Positions 1 through 10,638 are shown, counted from the stretch's first letter. The stretch: 64,000 nucleotides of DNA from Marinobacter adhaerens HP15 (GCF_000166295.1 NC_017506.1:3968001-4032000), one strand, 5' to 3'. Notes: a model not told the origin generated them from the letters alone. Numbers and translations: made by a program.

Positions 1-380
1 CCAGCGAAGAAGTTCGCATTGGTGACCGACTGATGGTGAGTGAAGACCGCCGTCTGACCACCAGCTTCGTGCCAAGTGCTCCCGACCAGGATATTGAAGG
101 GCAGATGATCTCGGTTGACGGTGGTGTGAGCCAGATCGGTCAGTTTGATGTGGTTGCCATAAACCGCGGCACCCGGGAAGGTCTGGAAGCTGGCAACGTG
201 ATGGCCGTACTGAAAAGCGGCAACCTGGTTCGCGATCCGGTGACCGGAGAAACCATCGAGCTGCCCTCCGAGCGTGCCGGGTTGTTGATGGTGTTCCAGG
301 CCTACGAAAAAATGAGCTACGGTCTGGTGCTGCAGGCCAGCCGCGTGTTGACGGTGGGTGACAAGGTTACCAACCCCTGA
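1..380 (+). CDS. LysM-family protein, C-terminal part (5' end outside window)
   Basis: Open reading frame that enters from the left edge (codons begin at position 3) and stops at 378-380, so about 125 C-terminal residues are visible. The visible part is a beta-rich region with short turns (for example GLEAGNVMAV and VLTVGDKV) and carries no LysM repeat itself. The family call rests on its place directly upstream of dprA on the same strand, where related gammaproteobacteria carry a LysM-domain protein, and on resemblance of the tail to those proteins. Such proteins are exported and bind peptidoglycan through N-terminal LysM repeats; that part is not in view. Internal methionines give a shorter possible ORF, but the frame is open to the edge. 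Confidence 0.6.
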   Translation, partial: SEEVRIGDRLMVSEDRRLTTSFVPSAPDQDIEGQMISVDGGVSQIGQFDVVAINRGTREGLEAGNVMAVLKSGNLVRDPVTGETIELPSERAGLLMVFQAYEKMSYGLVLQASRVLTVGDKVTNP

Positions 381-450
381 TTGACTGACTACCGATAGAC
401 GCAATGGCTGGACCAGGAAGGTCCGGCCTCGCTGTTTCAAGGATGATGCC

Positions 451-1593
451 GTGTTTTCCTCTGCCACAGCCCAATGGCTGTTCCTGACTTGCCTGCCCGG
501 CCTCGGCCGTACCCGTCGGCGTGAACTGCTGACTGAATTTCCTGATTTGCCCCAAATGCTTTCCATGAATGCTGCTACCCTGCGGGCCGTGGGCATGACT
601 GCAGACGCCATGGCCGCAATCCAGGCCTGGCAAAAGCAGGATGATGCGCATCCGGCGATTCGTGAGGTGCGGACCATCCTGCACGATTGTCAGAAGCATG
701 CCGTCGGTATTCTGACCTGGGAAGATACCCACTACCCCGAGCAGCTCCGGCACATTCACGACGCGCCCCTGGTGCTCTTCACCCGAGGTGATACGGAGCT
801 CCTGGCACGGGACCAGATCGGTATCATCGGTAGCCGCAAGGCTACGCCCGCCGGTCTGGATCATGCCCGGCGTTTTGCCGCCGAACTGAGCGCCCGCGAT
901 CTGATGGTGACCAGCGGTCTGGCGCTGGGGGTCGATGGCGCTGCCCATGCGGGGGCACTGGATGCGGGGTATCCCACCGTCGCGGTGATTGGCTGTGGCC
1001 TCGACCGCGTCTACCCTCACCAGCATCGCCGCCTGGGTGAGCGAGTCGTTGCCGACGGACTGATGATTTCCGAGTATCCTCCTGGCACGCCGGCAAGAGC
1101 CGCGCACTTTCCCCAACGCAACCGGATTATAAGTGGCCTGAGCCGTGGCGTGCTGGTGGTCGAGGCGGGCCTGCGCAGTGGCTCCCTGATTACCGCGAGG
1201 ATGGCGCTGGAGCAGGGGCGGGAAGTATTCGCCATTCCCGGCTCGGTGCACAGCCCTGTTGCCCGGGGGTGTCATCACCTGATCAAACAGGGTGCCCGCC
1301 TGGTGGAAACGGTGGAGGATATCCTGGAGGAGCTTGGTGCCTGGTGGTCCCCGCCGCTGGCAAACGAAGCGGCTGGCACCCCGGAGCCGAAGCCCGGAGG
1401 CAAGGGCCCGCTGGCCGGCCTCGACGGCCGTGAAATCGCGGTGTTTGAGGCTTTAGGGTATGATCCACAGTCAACCGATGCACTGAGTTCAGCAACCGGC
1501 CTTCCTGCCGATCAGCTTATGCAGTCCCTGTTGCTTCTGGAGTTGCAGGGGCTGGTCAGCTCGGCACCGGGAGGCTTTCAGAAAATCGCCTGA
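451..1593 (+). CDS. dprA: DNA-processing protein DprA (Smf)
   Basis: 380-residue DprA/Smf protein, of usual family length. An N-terminal helical region is followed by the Rossmann-like DprA fold: GIIGSRKATPAG at about 124-135, SGLALGVDGAAH at 155-166, GCGLDRVYP near 181, and RNRIISG further on. A C-terminal winged-helix segment covers roughly 310-375. In the family it binds incoming single-stranded DNA in the cytoplasm and loads RecA during natural transformation. The start is a GTG; two ATGs just upstream (443 and 446) are in another frame. It is followed 45 bases later by tsaC, the common order in this group. Presence of dprA alone does not show competence, since it is conserved in many non-transformable bacteria. 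Confidence 0.93.
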   Translation: MFSSATAQWLFLTCLPGLGRTRRRELLTEFPDLPQMLSMNAATLRAVGMTADAMAAIQAWQKQDDAHPAIREVRTILHDCQKHAVGILTWEDTHYPEQLRHIHDAPLVLFTRGDTELLARDQIGIIGSRKATPAGLDHARRFAAELSARDLMVTSGLALGVDGAAHAGALDAGYPTVAVIGCGLDRVYPHQHRRLGERVVADGLMISEYPPGTPARAAHFPQRNRIISGLSRGVLVVEAGLRSGSLITARMALEQGREVFAIPGSVHSPVARGCHHLIKQGARLVETVEDILEELGAWWSPPLANEAAGTPEPKPGGKGPLAGLDGREIAVFEALGYDPQSTDALSSATGLPADQLMQSLLLLELQGLVSSAPGGFQKIA

Positions 1594-1638
1594 ACCCCGT
1601 GTGATCATCTAACCGGATCAACGTCTGACACAAGCAGT

Positions 1639-2211
1639 ATGGCCCATTCCCACCCCCTATCTGACTGGCAATTGCACTGCGCTCGCCGCACGGTTCTCGG
1701 AGGCGGCGTTATTGCCTATCCCACCGAGGCTGTCTGGGGGCTGGGTTGTGATCCCTGGGACCAGGAAGCGGTGGAGAAGGTTCTGGAGCTGAAGCAGCGC
1801 CCAGTCGAGAAAGGCGTGATTCTGGTGGCTTCTTCCCTTGACCAGGTCCGCTTCCTGCTGGATCCCCTTCCCCCTCTGCTCCGGGCCGAGGCTGAGCGGC
1901 ACTGGCCCGGCCCCGTGACCTGTCTGCTGCCAGACCCGGAGCGACAGGTGCCGGAATGGGTGCGCGGGAAGCACAGTTCCATCGCGGTTCGGGTCAGCGA
2001 GCACCCGGTGGTGCGGGCGCTCTGTGAAGCGACGGGCATGCCCCTGGTCTCCACGTCCTGTAATCCGGCCGGGCGACAGCCTGCCCGCCATATCTGGCAG
2101 GTGCGCGGGTATTTTGGCGATCAGTTGGACTGGATCGTTCCGGGAGCACTGGGCGGTAATCGCAAACCCAGCCGTATTATTGATATTGTCAGCGGTCAGC
2201 AACTTCGTTAG
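1639..2211 (+). CDS. tsaC: L-threonylcarbamoyladenylate synthase TsaC (YrdC/Sua5 family)
   Basis: 190 residues, the length of the short TsaC form without the Sua5 extension. It makes threonylcarbamoyl-AMP from threonine, bicarbonate and ATP, the first step of the t6A37 modification of ANN-decoding tRNAs. The YrdC fold is shown by [14 protein letters not shown] at about 24-37, the basic [11 protein letters not shown] segment in the middle, and [14 protein letters not shown] near the end. It lies between dprA and hemF, with 8 bases to the hemF start, so it is probably cotranscribed with hemF and aroE. Confidence 0.93.
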   Translation: MAHSHPLSDWQLHCARRTVLGGGVIAYPTEAVWGLGCDPWDQEAVEKVLELKQRPVEKGVILVASSLDQVRFLLDPLPPLLRAEAERHWPGPVTCLLPDPERQVPEWVRGKHSSIAVRVSEHPVVRALCEATGMPLVSTSCNPAGRQPARHIWQVRGYFGDQLDWIVPGALGGNRKPSRIIDIVSGQQLR

Positions 2212-2219
2212 GAGCGTTT

Positions 2220-3965
<1,746 letters not shown>

Positions 3966-4019
3966 GCCGCTGCCCCCGGATTGGGCTATGCTCAGGGTCA
4001 ACTTCCGTAGGGATTTTTG

Positions 4020-4793
4020 ATGGATATTCTTACCCTTGTAGGGCTAGTGGCAGGTGTCCTGATCGTCATCATGGCGATGCTCGCCAATGCCTCTTTCCTG
4101 ACGTTCCTGAACCTTCCGGGGCTTGCCATTGTGCTGGGCGGAACCTTCGCCGTTACCCTGATCAAATTCCGAATGGCGTCAGTCATGAGCGCCTTCCGCC
4201 TGGCCATGTCGGCGGCGTTCACCGACCGTATGGCGCGGCCGACGGAGTTGATCCGGGAAGTGGGTTCGCTGGCCATGGTGGTGCGTAAGGAGGGCATTCT
4301 GGGCCTGGAAAACCACCAGACTGACAACGAGTTCCTCCAGAAGGCCATCAATCTGTGTGTCGACGGCCACCCGCCGGAACTGGTGGAGGAGGCGCTGGCC
4401 CAGGAAACCCAGCAGACCGCCGAACGGTACGAAGTGGCCGAGCGGGTGTTCCGGGGCATCGGCGAATCGGCTCCGGCCATTGGCATGCTGGGCACCCTGG
4501 TAGGCCTGGTGCAGATGCTCAACACCCTCGACGATCCGTCCTCCATTGGCCCGGCCATGGCCATCGCCCTGCTTACCACCTTGTACGGTGCGTTTATTGC
4601 CCAACTGGTTGCCCTGCCCCTGGCCGACAAGCTACAGCTGAAAGCCGAGGACGAGGCCCGGAACCAGGTGCTGATCATCACGTCCATCAAGAACATCATG
4701 CGCGGTGAGAATCCCCGGGTAATGACCGAACTGCTGTCGTCGTTTGTTCACCCGGAGCAGCGCACCGGCCTGGCGCCGGAGCGGGAGGCCTGA
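4020..4793 (+). CDS. pomA: Flagellar motor stator protein, MotA/PomA family
   Basis: 257 residues in the inner membrane, with four expected transmembrane segments: two near the N-terminus (about 3-22 and 27-47) and two in the C-terminal half (about 150-200, including APAIGMLGTLVGLVQML and AIALLTTLYGAFIAQLVALPL). The charged cytoplasmic loop between them contacts the FliG rotor in this family. The start is the ATG at 4020; a TTG one codon upstream is also in frame. With the following motB-type gene it forms an ion-driven stator. Short length and overall sequence are closer to PomA (sodium type) than to the longer proton-type MotA, but the coupling ion is an inference. Confidence 0.88.
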   Translation: MDILTLVGLVAGVLIVIMAMLANASFLTFLNLPGLAIVLGGTFAVTLIKFRMASVMSAFRLAMSAAFTDRMARPTELIREVGSLAMVVRKEGILGLENHQTDNEFLQKAINLCVDGHPPELVEEALAQETQQTAERYEVAERVFRGIGESAPAIGMLGTLVGLVQMLNTLDDPSSIGPAMAIALLTTLYGAFIAQLVALPLADKLQLKAEDEARNQVLIITSIKNIMRGENPRVMTELLSSFVHPEQRTGLAPEREA

Positions 4794-4797
4794 GGGT

Positions 4798-5631
4798 TTG
4801 GAACTGGTCCATAAGAAAAACAGGAAGCGTTTGCAGAACCAGACGCCGGCCTGGATCGTCACATTTGCCGATCTGGCCACCCTGCTGCTGACCTTTTTCA
4901 TACTCCTGCTTTCGTTTGCCGAGATGGACGTGGAGAAGTACCGGGCCATGGCCAATTCCATGGCGGTCGCTTTTGGCTCCAGTAATGTCCTGGCCGATGA
5001 TATCGGTGGTTCCCCGCTGACCATGATTGAATCCGAGACGGTCTCCCTCCCGGAGCCAACGGAATCCCAGACCAGGGAGCCCGAGTTTATTGATGAGCGC
5101 GCCGAGGGTGTCGCGCCCACCCAGATCCCCGGCGGCGTGATTGATCTGGCCAGCCGGATGATCCGGGAGCTGGAATCGGAAGTCGCGTCGGAAGCCCTGA
5201 GTGTCAATTACGACCAGAACCAGGTGGTGATCCGCTTTTCCGAGGAAGCCACCTTTCGATCCGGTGAGGCCGCCATAAAGCCCGAGATGATTCCGATCAT
5301 CGAACGGGTGGTCAATGTGCTGTCCGCCTGTACCGGAGATGTCCTGGTGTCCGGCTACACCGATGACCGGCCCATCTCCAGTGACCGCTACCGTTCGAAC
5401 TGGGATCTTTCGGCGGCCCGAGCCGTGTCCGTCGTGCACGAGCTGGTGATGAACCGCCAGGTACCCGCCGACCGCGTGGTGGCGGCCGGTCGAGCCGAGA
5501 CCAATCCTCTGGCGCCTAACGATTCGCCAGAGAACCGGGCCCTTAACCGTCGGGTGGAGATCGCGATTCGTAATCCCGAGTGCAACGATGACGTCCCGAC
5601 CGGCGACCTTCCGGTCGAAATCATGCCCTGA
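4798..5631 (+). CDS. motB: Flagellar motor stator protein, MotB/PomB family
   Basis: 277 residues from the TTG at 4798, which has a GGAGG-like site 8-14 bases upstream. A longer in-frame start at 4744 lies inside the preceding gene and is unlikely. A short basic N-terminus leads into one membrane helix, PAWIVTFADLATLLLTFF, with the ion-binding aspartate at Asp25. After a plug and linker rich in acidic residues comes an OmpA-type peptidoglycan-binding domain (about 150-265; SGYTDDRPI, then SNWDLSAARA). This anchors the stator to the cell wall. It follows the pomA-type gene by 4 bases, and the two products work as one complex. Confidence 0.88.
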   Translation: MELVHKKNRKRLQNQTPAWIVTFADLATLLLTFFILLLSFAEMDVEKYRAMANSMAVAFGSSNVLADDIGGSPLTMIESETVSLPEPTESQTREPEFIDERAEGVAPTQIPGGVIDLASRMIRELESEVASEALSVNYDQNQVVIRFSEEATFRSGEAAIKPEMIPIIERVVNVLSACTGDVLVSGYTDDRPISSDRYRSNWDLSAARAVSVVHELVMNRQVPADRVVAAGRAETNPLAPNDSPENRALNRRVEIAIRNPECNDDVPTGDLPVEIMP

Positions 5632-5743
5632 GTCTTATATCCGGCGTGAAGCTTCTCATTCGTAATCCATATAACTGTCGTGCTTTCAGGGCTTTATACT
5701 GTCCGCCGTTTATTGACTGGCACAGCGGAGCGAGAGGGTAACC

Positions 5744-6061
5744 ATGAGTGGACCGGACAAGCCAAAAGTGATTGGCGAAGAGTGGAGTGATGAGCGGGTC
5801 AGAAGTTTTCTGGCTATCCAGCCCTGGGATGCTGCCGAGAACCCTGACTTCAACGCCCTGTTGAAAGCCTATCAGGCGATGCGGGCCGAAGATTTCGAGC
5901 GCTTTATCGGCTTTTTTGTTGCCGAGGGTCGGGATCTGAATGCCGCAGGCCCAGACGGGGAAACCATTCTTGACCTGATTTCCCGTCATCGCCGCAGTGT
6001 CGATTATGCCCGGGCGCTGGAGAACGCCGGCGCCAAGAAAACGGCCGCGGCGGGCAACTGA
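5744..6061 (+). CDS. PA4642-family protein of unknown function
   Basis: 105-residue soluble, acidic protein with no signal peptide or membrane segment. The N-terminal part (SGPDKPKVIGEEWSDERV) and the middle (LLKAYQAMRAEDFERFIGFF) resemble the conserved small protein known as PA4642 in Pseudomonas aeruginosa; that link is from memory. The rest is helical and ends in an alanine-rich tail. A GAGAGGG-like ribosome site precedes the ATG. It stands alone, 112 bases after the motB-type gene, facing hsp20. No function can be given. Confidence 0.75.
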   Translation: MSGPDKPKVIGEEWSDERVRSFLAIQPWDAAENPDFNALLKAYQAMRAEDFERFIGFFVAEGRDLNAAGPDGETILDLISRHRRSVDYARALENAGAKKTAAAGN

Positions 6062-6102
6062 GCCCAGCGCGGCCGCTTCATCTGGTTTGAGAACAATGGC
6101 GT

Positions 6103-6558
6103 TTACTGCACGTCAACTTCAATGGCCTTGGGCTCTTTCGGCTCGGCTTTCTGAAGCGTCAGTGTGAGCATGCCGTCCTTGAAGTTCGCCTTCACGCTGT
6201 TTTCGTCAACGTTGTCCGGCAGTGTGAAGCGGCGAAGGAAGCTCCCGTAGAATCGTTCGATCCGGTGATGCTTCTTGTCCTTGGATTCATCTTCACTCTT
6301 GCGTTCGCCCTGAATGCTCAGAACGCCCTCGTGTACCGTTACCTTTACGTCTTCCTTGGACATACCCGGCAACTCTGCCTCGATGGTGAAGGCCTCAGGA
6401 GTTTCTTTGATGTCTACGGCCGGCGCCCAGTCGCTGCGGCTGAATACGTCTTTACCTTCGCGCTCGCCGCCTGAGCGGGCCAGGCCAAACATGCGGTTGT
6501 AGCGGTTCATCAGGTCTTCGAACTCATTGACCGGATTCCAGCGGGTAAGATTGCTCAT
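6103..6558 (-). CDS. Small heat-shock protein, Hsp20/alpha-crystallin family
   Basis: 151-residue cytoplasmic holdase that binds unfolding proteins without ATP. The alpha-crystallin domain spans about 47-143, beginning at the VDIKETPEAFTIEAELPG block and including the GVLSIQGER segment and the FRRFTLPDNVD strand. The C-terminal tail carries the IEV form of the I-x-I/V motif used for oligomer assembly. The N-terminus (LTRWNPVNEFEDL) is typical of class A bacterial Hsp20. A strong ribosome site (AAGGAGGG) lies upstream of the ATG. A sigma-32-like promoter about 120 bases upstream (6681-6708) indicates heat-shock control. Confidence 0.93.
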   Translation of the reverse strand: MSNLTRWNPVNEFEDLMNRYNRMFGLARSGGEREGKDVFSRSDWAPAVDIKETPEAFTIEAELPGMSKEDVKVTVHEGVLSIQGERKSEDESKDKKHHRIERFYGSFLRRFTLPDNVDENSVKANFKDGMLTLTLQKAEPKEPKAIEVDVQ

Positions 6559-6680
6559 AAAGCATCCCTCCTTTTCAAACGAAACGAATCTGAATAGTTG
6601 AGCATCAGCTTCGATCGCGGAACTGCTCCATGCCGGTGGCGCCTGCCGGATGGCTATCCGTGAACCTCTGCTAATTCCGA

Positions 6681-6708
6681 ATGTAGGTGCAGCGAAAATG
6701 TTTTCAAG
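6681..6708 (-). promoter_or_regulatory. Sigma-32-type heat-shock promoter of hsp20
   Basis: On the minus strand, CTTGAAAA (6701-6708) is followed after 13 bases by CCTACAT (6681-6687). This is close to the sigma-32 consensus CTTGAAA - N11-15 - CCCCAT-T. It points at the hsp20 gene and would leave a leader of roughly 115 bases, long enough to hold a thermosensor. I did not see a clear ROSE or four-U element masking the AAGGAGGG ribosome site. Confidence 0.6.
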
Positions 6709-6747
6709 GGTGGGGTTGGTCGAATTTTGATCAGGGTCAAATTGGCT

Positions 6748-8298
6748 TCAGAGTTCCCCGAAATGCCGGTGTAAAAACGGACGGAATTGGCTCATGGTGG
6801 CGCCAGCCGTCTCCGGATCGGGCCGGATACCGGATTGGAAACCCGGGAGCTCGCCGGACAGGAAAGGTTCCACCAGCGATGGGTTGGCACTGATGACATG
6901 AACGACCACATCCCGGCTGGCCTCCTCGCCGGTGATAAGTGGCGCCGGCTGATGATCACCCAGAATGATCATCAGGGCGTCCTGGCGCAGGTAGTGGGCG
7001 GCGAAGCCCCCGGCAACTTCCAGGGCATAGGCAATCGCCTGACCGTAATGTTCCCTGACCCGGTCCGGATCGCGCCACAGCGAAACCGGCGCCTCGCCAG
7101 CACCCTCCCAGCGCCGGAACACTTCACCGTTGCCGATGCTTTGCCAGTCATCGAGCACCGGCAGGATCGGCACCCAGGGAGCGTGGCTGCTGATCAGCGC
7201 CAGCTCGGCAAAGAGCGGCCCCTCATTCGCATCGCGAATGTCCTGAAACCGGTGCCAGGTGTACTGGTCGGGCATGGTGACCCAGTTGAATGGTGGCCCC
7301 TGGTAACCCAGATCATCGTGATCGTAAATCCGGTCGTAGCGGAACAGCCGGCCCTCGGGCCAGGCCTGGGTGATAGCCGGCATCACGGCGACAGTGCTGT
7401 GCCCTGTGCTGCGGAAGTCATCGATCAGCGTGGCGTAGCCGGAGCTGAGGAGGGTTTCGTAGGCAAGCTGGTTGTGGATCCACTGGCCACTCAACACGGA
7501 TAGATGACCAAGCCAGGACTGGCCACCCTGGATGGGTGATTGCAGCCGGCCAGTCACCACCGATAGCCCGGCCGCATCAAGGGACCGGCCCAGGGCCTCA
7601 AGGCCCGGATTGACGAGTGACCGGTAGCGCTCGTCCGTGACCGTCGACACCCCGTAGGATTCGATAAAACCCAGAATGACATCGGTATGTGCCAGCCTTG
7701 GCAGGGGCGTTGCCCGGCCTTCCCGCCCTGGCTGCGCACTCAATTCGTTGGCAAAGTCGCGGGTTGTCTGGTGAGTGTGAGTGATCAGGGAGGCCTGATT
7801 GGCAACGAAGGCCAGCGCCGGGCTGCCAATCCAGGGCGTGATGGCCCCGGCCAGAAACAGGCCAGCCACAAACCAGAGCGGTTTGCCCAAGTGTGCCGGC
7901 GAGTGGTGCGCCAGCCGTTCCAGGCCATGGCGAAACAGCCAGCCCACGCCTGCAAGCAAACCCAGCAGAGCGGTGAGGGCTGCAATCGCCAGAACCGCTC
8001 CCAGGTTTGTGTTGAGCAGATTCCAGGCCGCATCCAACAGGCCAACTTCAAGATACAGGTTCAGGCCTCGGCCAAGACTCTCCCGAACCAGGGCATCTGC
8101 CAGAACAAGCAGGAACAGAAACGCGTAGGCGACGGCCAGCAAACGAGCGACGCGGTATCTCCGCTGGGGATCCCTGAGCCCGCAAATGATGGCCCACAGG
8201 ACCAGGGCCTCCAGAGAAAGCCAGGGGGTGTTACCCGGCAATGCCAGAGATGGAAACAGGAACAACCCGTTCAGCAGAAAAAGCCAGACCAGTATCAC
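6748..8298 (-). CDS. Membrane sulfatase/LTA-synthase-like phosphotransferase
   Basis: 516 residues. About five hydrophobic segments fill the first 165 residues, followed by an exported alkaline-phosphatase-superfamily domain. Visible metal and catalytic features: FIESYG with Glu213 as likely metal ligand, Ser261 in GGQSWLGHLSVLSG where the nucleophilic Thr/Ser sits in LTA-synthase relatives, and ILGDHQP near 457 as the second metal site. The ATG overlaps the stop of the OpgH-like gene (ATGA), so the two are translationally coupled. With that neighbour, a role in adding phosphoglycerol or phosphoethanolamine to periplasmic glucan (as OpgB/OpgE do) is a reasonable inference. The substrate cannot be read from the sequence. 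Confidence 0.72.
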   Translation of the reverse strand: MILVWLFLLNGLFLFPSLALPGNTPWLSLEALVLWAIICGLRDPQRRYRVARLLAVAYAFLFLLVLADALVRESLGRGLNLYLEVGLLDAAWNLLNTNLGAVLAIAALTALLGLLAGVGWLFRHGLERLAHHSPAHLGKPLWFVAGLFLAGAITPWIGSPALAFVANQASLITHTHQTTRDFANELSAQPGREGRATPLPRLAHTDVILGFIESYGVSTVTDERYRSLVNPGLEALGRSLDAAGLSVVTGRLQSPIQGGQSWLGHLSVLSGQWIHNQLAYETLLSSGYATLIDDFRSTGHSTVAVMPAITQAWPEGRLFRYDRIYDHDDLGYQGPPFNWVTMPDQYTWHRFQDIRDANEGPLFAELALISSHAPWVPILPVLDDWQSIGNGEVFRRWEGAGEAPVSLWRDPDRVREHYGQAIAYALEVAGGFAAHYLRQDALMIILGDHQPAPLITGEEASRDVVVHVISANPSLVEPFLSGELPGFQSGIRPDPETAGATMSQFRPFLHRHFGEL

Positions 8299-10400
8299 GA
8301 CGCGACCTCAACCCAGGCGATCTGTTCCTGCCGACGGGGCAGGGGCGCCGGTATCGGCGAGTCTCCCTCAACCGATTGTGCCATACGAGTCAGTGTTTCC
8401 CGCCAGGGTGATTCGTGGGAGGCATGCCAGACGCGCCAATGCAGGGCGGCTAACGCCTCCGGATGTTTGCAGATCAGGCTGAGCTCCCGGTGAGTCAGGC
8501 CCTGCTTTCCTTCCGTGGCGCAGCGATCCACCAGAGACGCCAGGGCCCGCGCTTTCTTGCCCCGTAATGGCGAGGCACTTCGCCTGTGGTCCCGGGCGGA
8601 AACGGGAGACAGAACCATCTGTTCGAACCAGTCCAGGCCGCCCGGTGTCCGATGACCCATAGGTGCGGGACCGGCAAGATCAATCACCCTCGTTGTCCGG
8701 TAATCTTCGGGCACAGCCAACCATTGCCCTTCCCCCGGTTTTCGGCTCAGCCACCAGGCCAGAGCAGGTGAAAACAATACCGGTGCCAATACGGGCAGGG
8801 CCCAGGGTGTCAGCGACGGCGCGTGCCATTGGATCAGGCTGAGCGCCGCAACGGCGGAAGCCAGCAGGAGGGCAAAGTGCCGAAGGCTGAGCCCCGGCTT
8901 GGCACCGCCGGACCGGTTCTGTCCCTGCCAGCCAACTCTGAGATTCGACAGCGCGCCCCCAACATGGAAGGTGTGAATCAACATCCGGATGGGGGCCAGC
9001 GCCAGTGCTGCGAGCGTCTCCATCAGCGTGTTCCCCGAGAGCCTGAGCAGCCCGCCAAACCTGGAAGTCCGCTTTGCCAGCGCGTGGTCCGTTATCGCAA
9101 GCAGCCGGGGGCCGAACAGCAGCACCGAAGTCACCAGGACCAGCAGAAAGCCCGGACCAGAGCCTGTGTCCGTGGTAGCCATCACGCCCGGCAAAGCCGG
9201 CGTCGAATCGGCCAGCGCCACATAGCCGGACAAGCCCAGGAAAACCAGCCAGAGCGGAGAGGCCAGGTACGAGAAAATTCCGGTTGCCAGGGCCATCCGA
9301 TGGGCGAGCCGGATCTTCCCCAGGGTTGCCAGTAACCAAAGATGCTGGAGGTTGCCACGGCACCAGCGCCGGTCCCGGATCAGGTCATCCTCGAGAGTCG
9401 GCGGTGATTCCTCAAAACTGCCGGCGATGGCAGGTTCCAGCCAGACCTCGTAGCCGGCCCGTCCCATCAGTGCCGCTTCGATAAAATCATGGCTGAGTAC
9501 CGGCCCCCGGAACAGACCGGGCCCGCGAAGCTTGCGAAGACCACAGTGGGTCATGAACGGCGCTACCCGGATGATTGCATTGTGGCCCCAATAGGTGGCC
9601 TCTCCCAGCTGAATGGCGGCCAGTCCGGAACCGTAAAGCCTGCCATAACAGCGGTTGGCGAACTGTTGCAGACGCGCAAATCGGGTTTCTGCCCGGGCAA
9701 GGCGGGGTGTGGTCTGAATAATCCCCGCTTCGGGCCGGGCTTCCATGAGCTGTATCAGGCGGGTAATGCAATGGGCACTGAGCAGGCTGTCGGCATCCAG
9801 AACCACCATGTAGCGGTAGCGCCGGCCCCATCGACGCAGGAAATCGGCGATATTGCCGCTCTTGTAGTTCAGATTGATGTTGCGTCGCCGGTAAAACAAT
9901 TGCTGGCCGGGCGCCAGCTCTGTGCGTATCCGGTCGCAGGTGGCCTGTTCCTCGAGCCAGATTTCCGGGTCCCGGCTGTCCGAGAGCACATAGAAATCAA
10001 CGGATTCCTGCTGTCCCGTTCGTTCGAGATCGCGGATGATTGCTTTCAGACCGCCGAGGGTGCGCTGCACGGGTTCATTGCAAACGGGCATCACGACGGC
10101 GGTAGGTGCGACCGTTGCTTCTTCGGGCGTAGGCTGCCCAACGCGGCTGGACAGGCTCCAGGGGTCGCCGCCAAAGCGGAGCGCAAAAAAGCCAAAAACG
10201 GCGGTCCAGAAGCCCACGCCTATCCACGCAAAGAGGAGCCCGAAGACGGCCAGCAACGTGGCAGTCGTTCCGCCATTCGCCTGCTCCGGCACTGTCTGGG
10301 CAAACAAATAGACGCCGGCCAGGGTTTGAGCGGCCACCAGGAAAACAAGCAGAAGGCGTCGCCGGAACGCGACCGGGCGCCAGCACGCGGCGCTATTCAC
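8295..10400 (-). CDS. opgH: Periplasmic glucan glucosyltransferase, OpgH/MdoH-like, catalytic and membrane part
   Basis: 701 residues from a GTG start; known OpgH proteins are about 850. Two membrane helices (about 15-36 and 48-75) precede a family 2 glycosyltransferase domain with PVCNEP at 105-110, DSRDPE at 141-146, the DAD metal motif at 202-204, and a DRRWCRGN block (the R/Q-x-x-R-W equivalent) near 345-352. Several membrane helices follow, and the tail LAALHWRVW matches the OpgH C-terminus. OpgH uses UDP-glucose to build osmoregulated glucans across the inner membrane. The N-terminal region found in OpgH relatives is missing here and appears in the overlapping upstream ORF. No opgG is nearby. 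Confidence 0.85.
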   Translation of the reverse strand: MNSAACWRPVAFRRRLLLVFLVAAQTLAGVYLFAQTVPEQANGGTTATLLAVFGLLFAWIGVGFWTAVFGFFALRFGGDPWSLSSRVGQPTPEEATVAPTAVVMPVCNEPVQRTLGGLKAIIRDLERTGQQESVDFYVLSDSRDPEIWLEEQATCDRIRTELAPGQQLFYRRRNINLNYKSGNIADFLRRWGRRYRYMVVLDADSLLSAHCITRLIQLMEARPEAGIIQTTPRLARAETRFARLQQFANRCYGRLYGSGLAAIQLGEATYWGHNAIIRVAPFMTHCGLRKLRGPGLFRGPVLSHDFIEAALMGRAGYEVWLEPAIAGSFEESPPTLEDDLIRDRRWCRGNLQHLWLLATLGKIRLAHRMALATGIFSYLASPLWLVFLGLSGYVALADSTPALPGVMATTDTGSGPGFLLVLVTSVLLFGPRLLAITDHALAKRTSRFGGLLRLSGNTLMETLAALALAPIRMLIHTFHVGGALSNLRVGWQGQNRSGGAKPGLSLRHFALLLASAVAALSLIQWHAPSLTPWALPVLAPVLFSPALAWWLSRKPGEGQWLAVPEDYRTTRVIDLAGPAPMGHRTPGGLDWFEQMVLSPVSARDHRRSASPLRGKKARALASLVDRCATEGKQGLTHRELSLICKHPEALAALHWRVWHASHESPWRETLTRMAQSVEGDSPIPAPLPRRQEQIAWVEVAS

Positions 10401-10638
10401 GAGGGTAACCGATACTGGCCCGCGTAATGGGTGGCAGAGGGCGCCCCTGGCATGGCCCGGGCAGGGTAAACCACTCCGGCATCCGCGCCAGCAACTGCCC
10501 GTTGCTCAAGGCCGGGTTTTCAGTGGCGTGTACCTGCAGCAGGCTGTGCAACCGCGCCCGGGTTTCAGGACCGGTATCGTGGCCTGCCGCGCGCAGGTAG
10601 AGCAGTGCTCGATCAAACGGTTGGTCTGGTGTGTCCAC
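10393..10638 (-). CDS. Small ORF matching the OpgH N-terminal region
   Basis: 81 residues from the GTG at 10638, which has GGAG six bases upstream. A longer GTG start at 10680 is possible. Its C-terminus, LPPITRASIGYPRE, resembles the PP-[IL]-x-R-[TS] stretch that in OpgH of Pseudomonas and E. coli precedes the first membrane helices. Its stop overlaps the GTG of the 701-residue gene by 8 bases (CGTGAATAG). It therefore looks like the cytoplasmic N-terminal part of OpgH made as a separate, translationally coupled polypeptide. A frameshift or a small deletion in a once-continuous gene could give the same picture. An unrelated small protein cannot be excluded. Confidence 0.55.
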   Translation of the reverse strand: MDTPDQPFDRALLYLRAAGHDTGPETRARLHSLLQVHATENPALSNGQLLARMPEWFTLPGPCQGRPLPPITRASIGYPRE

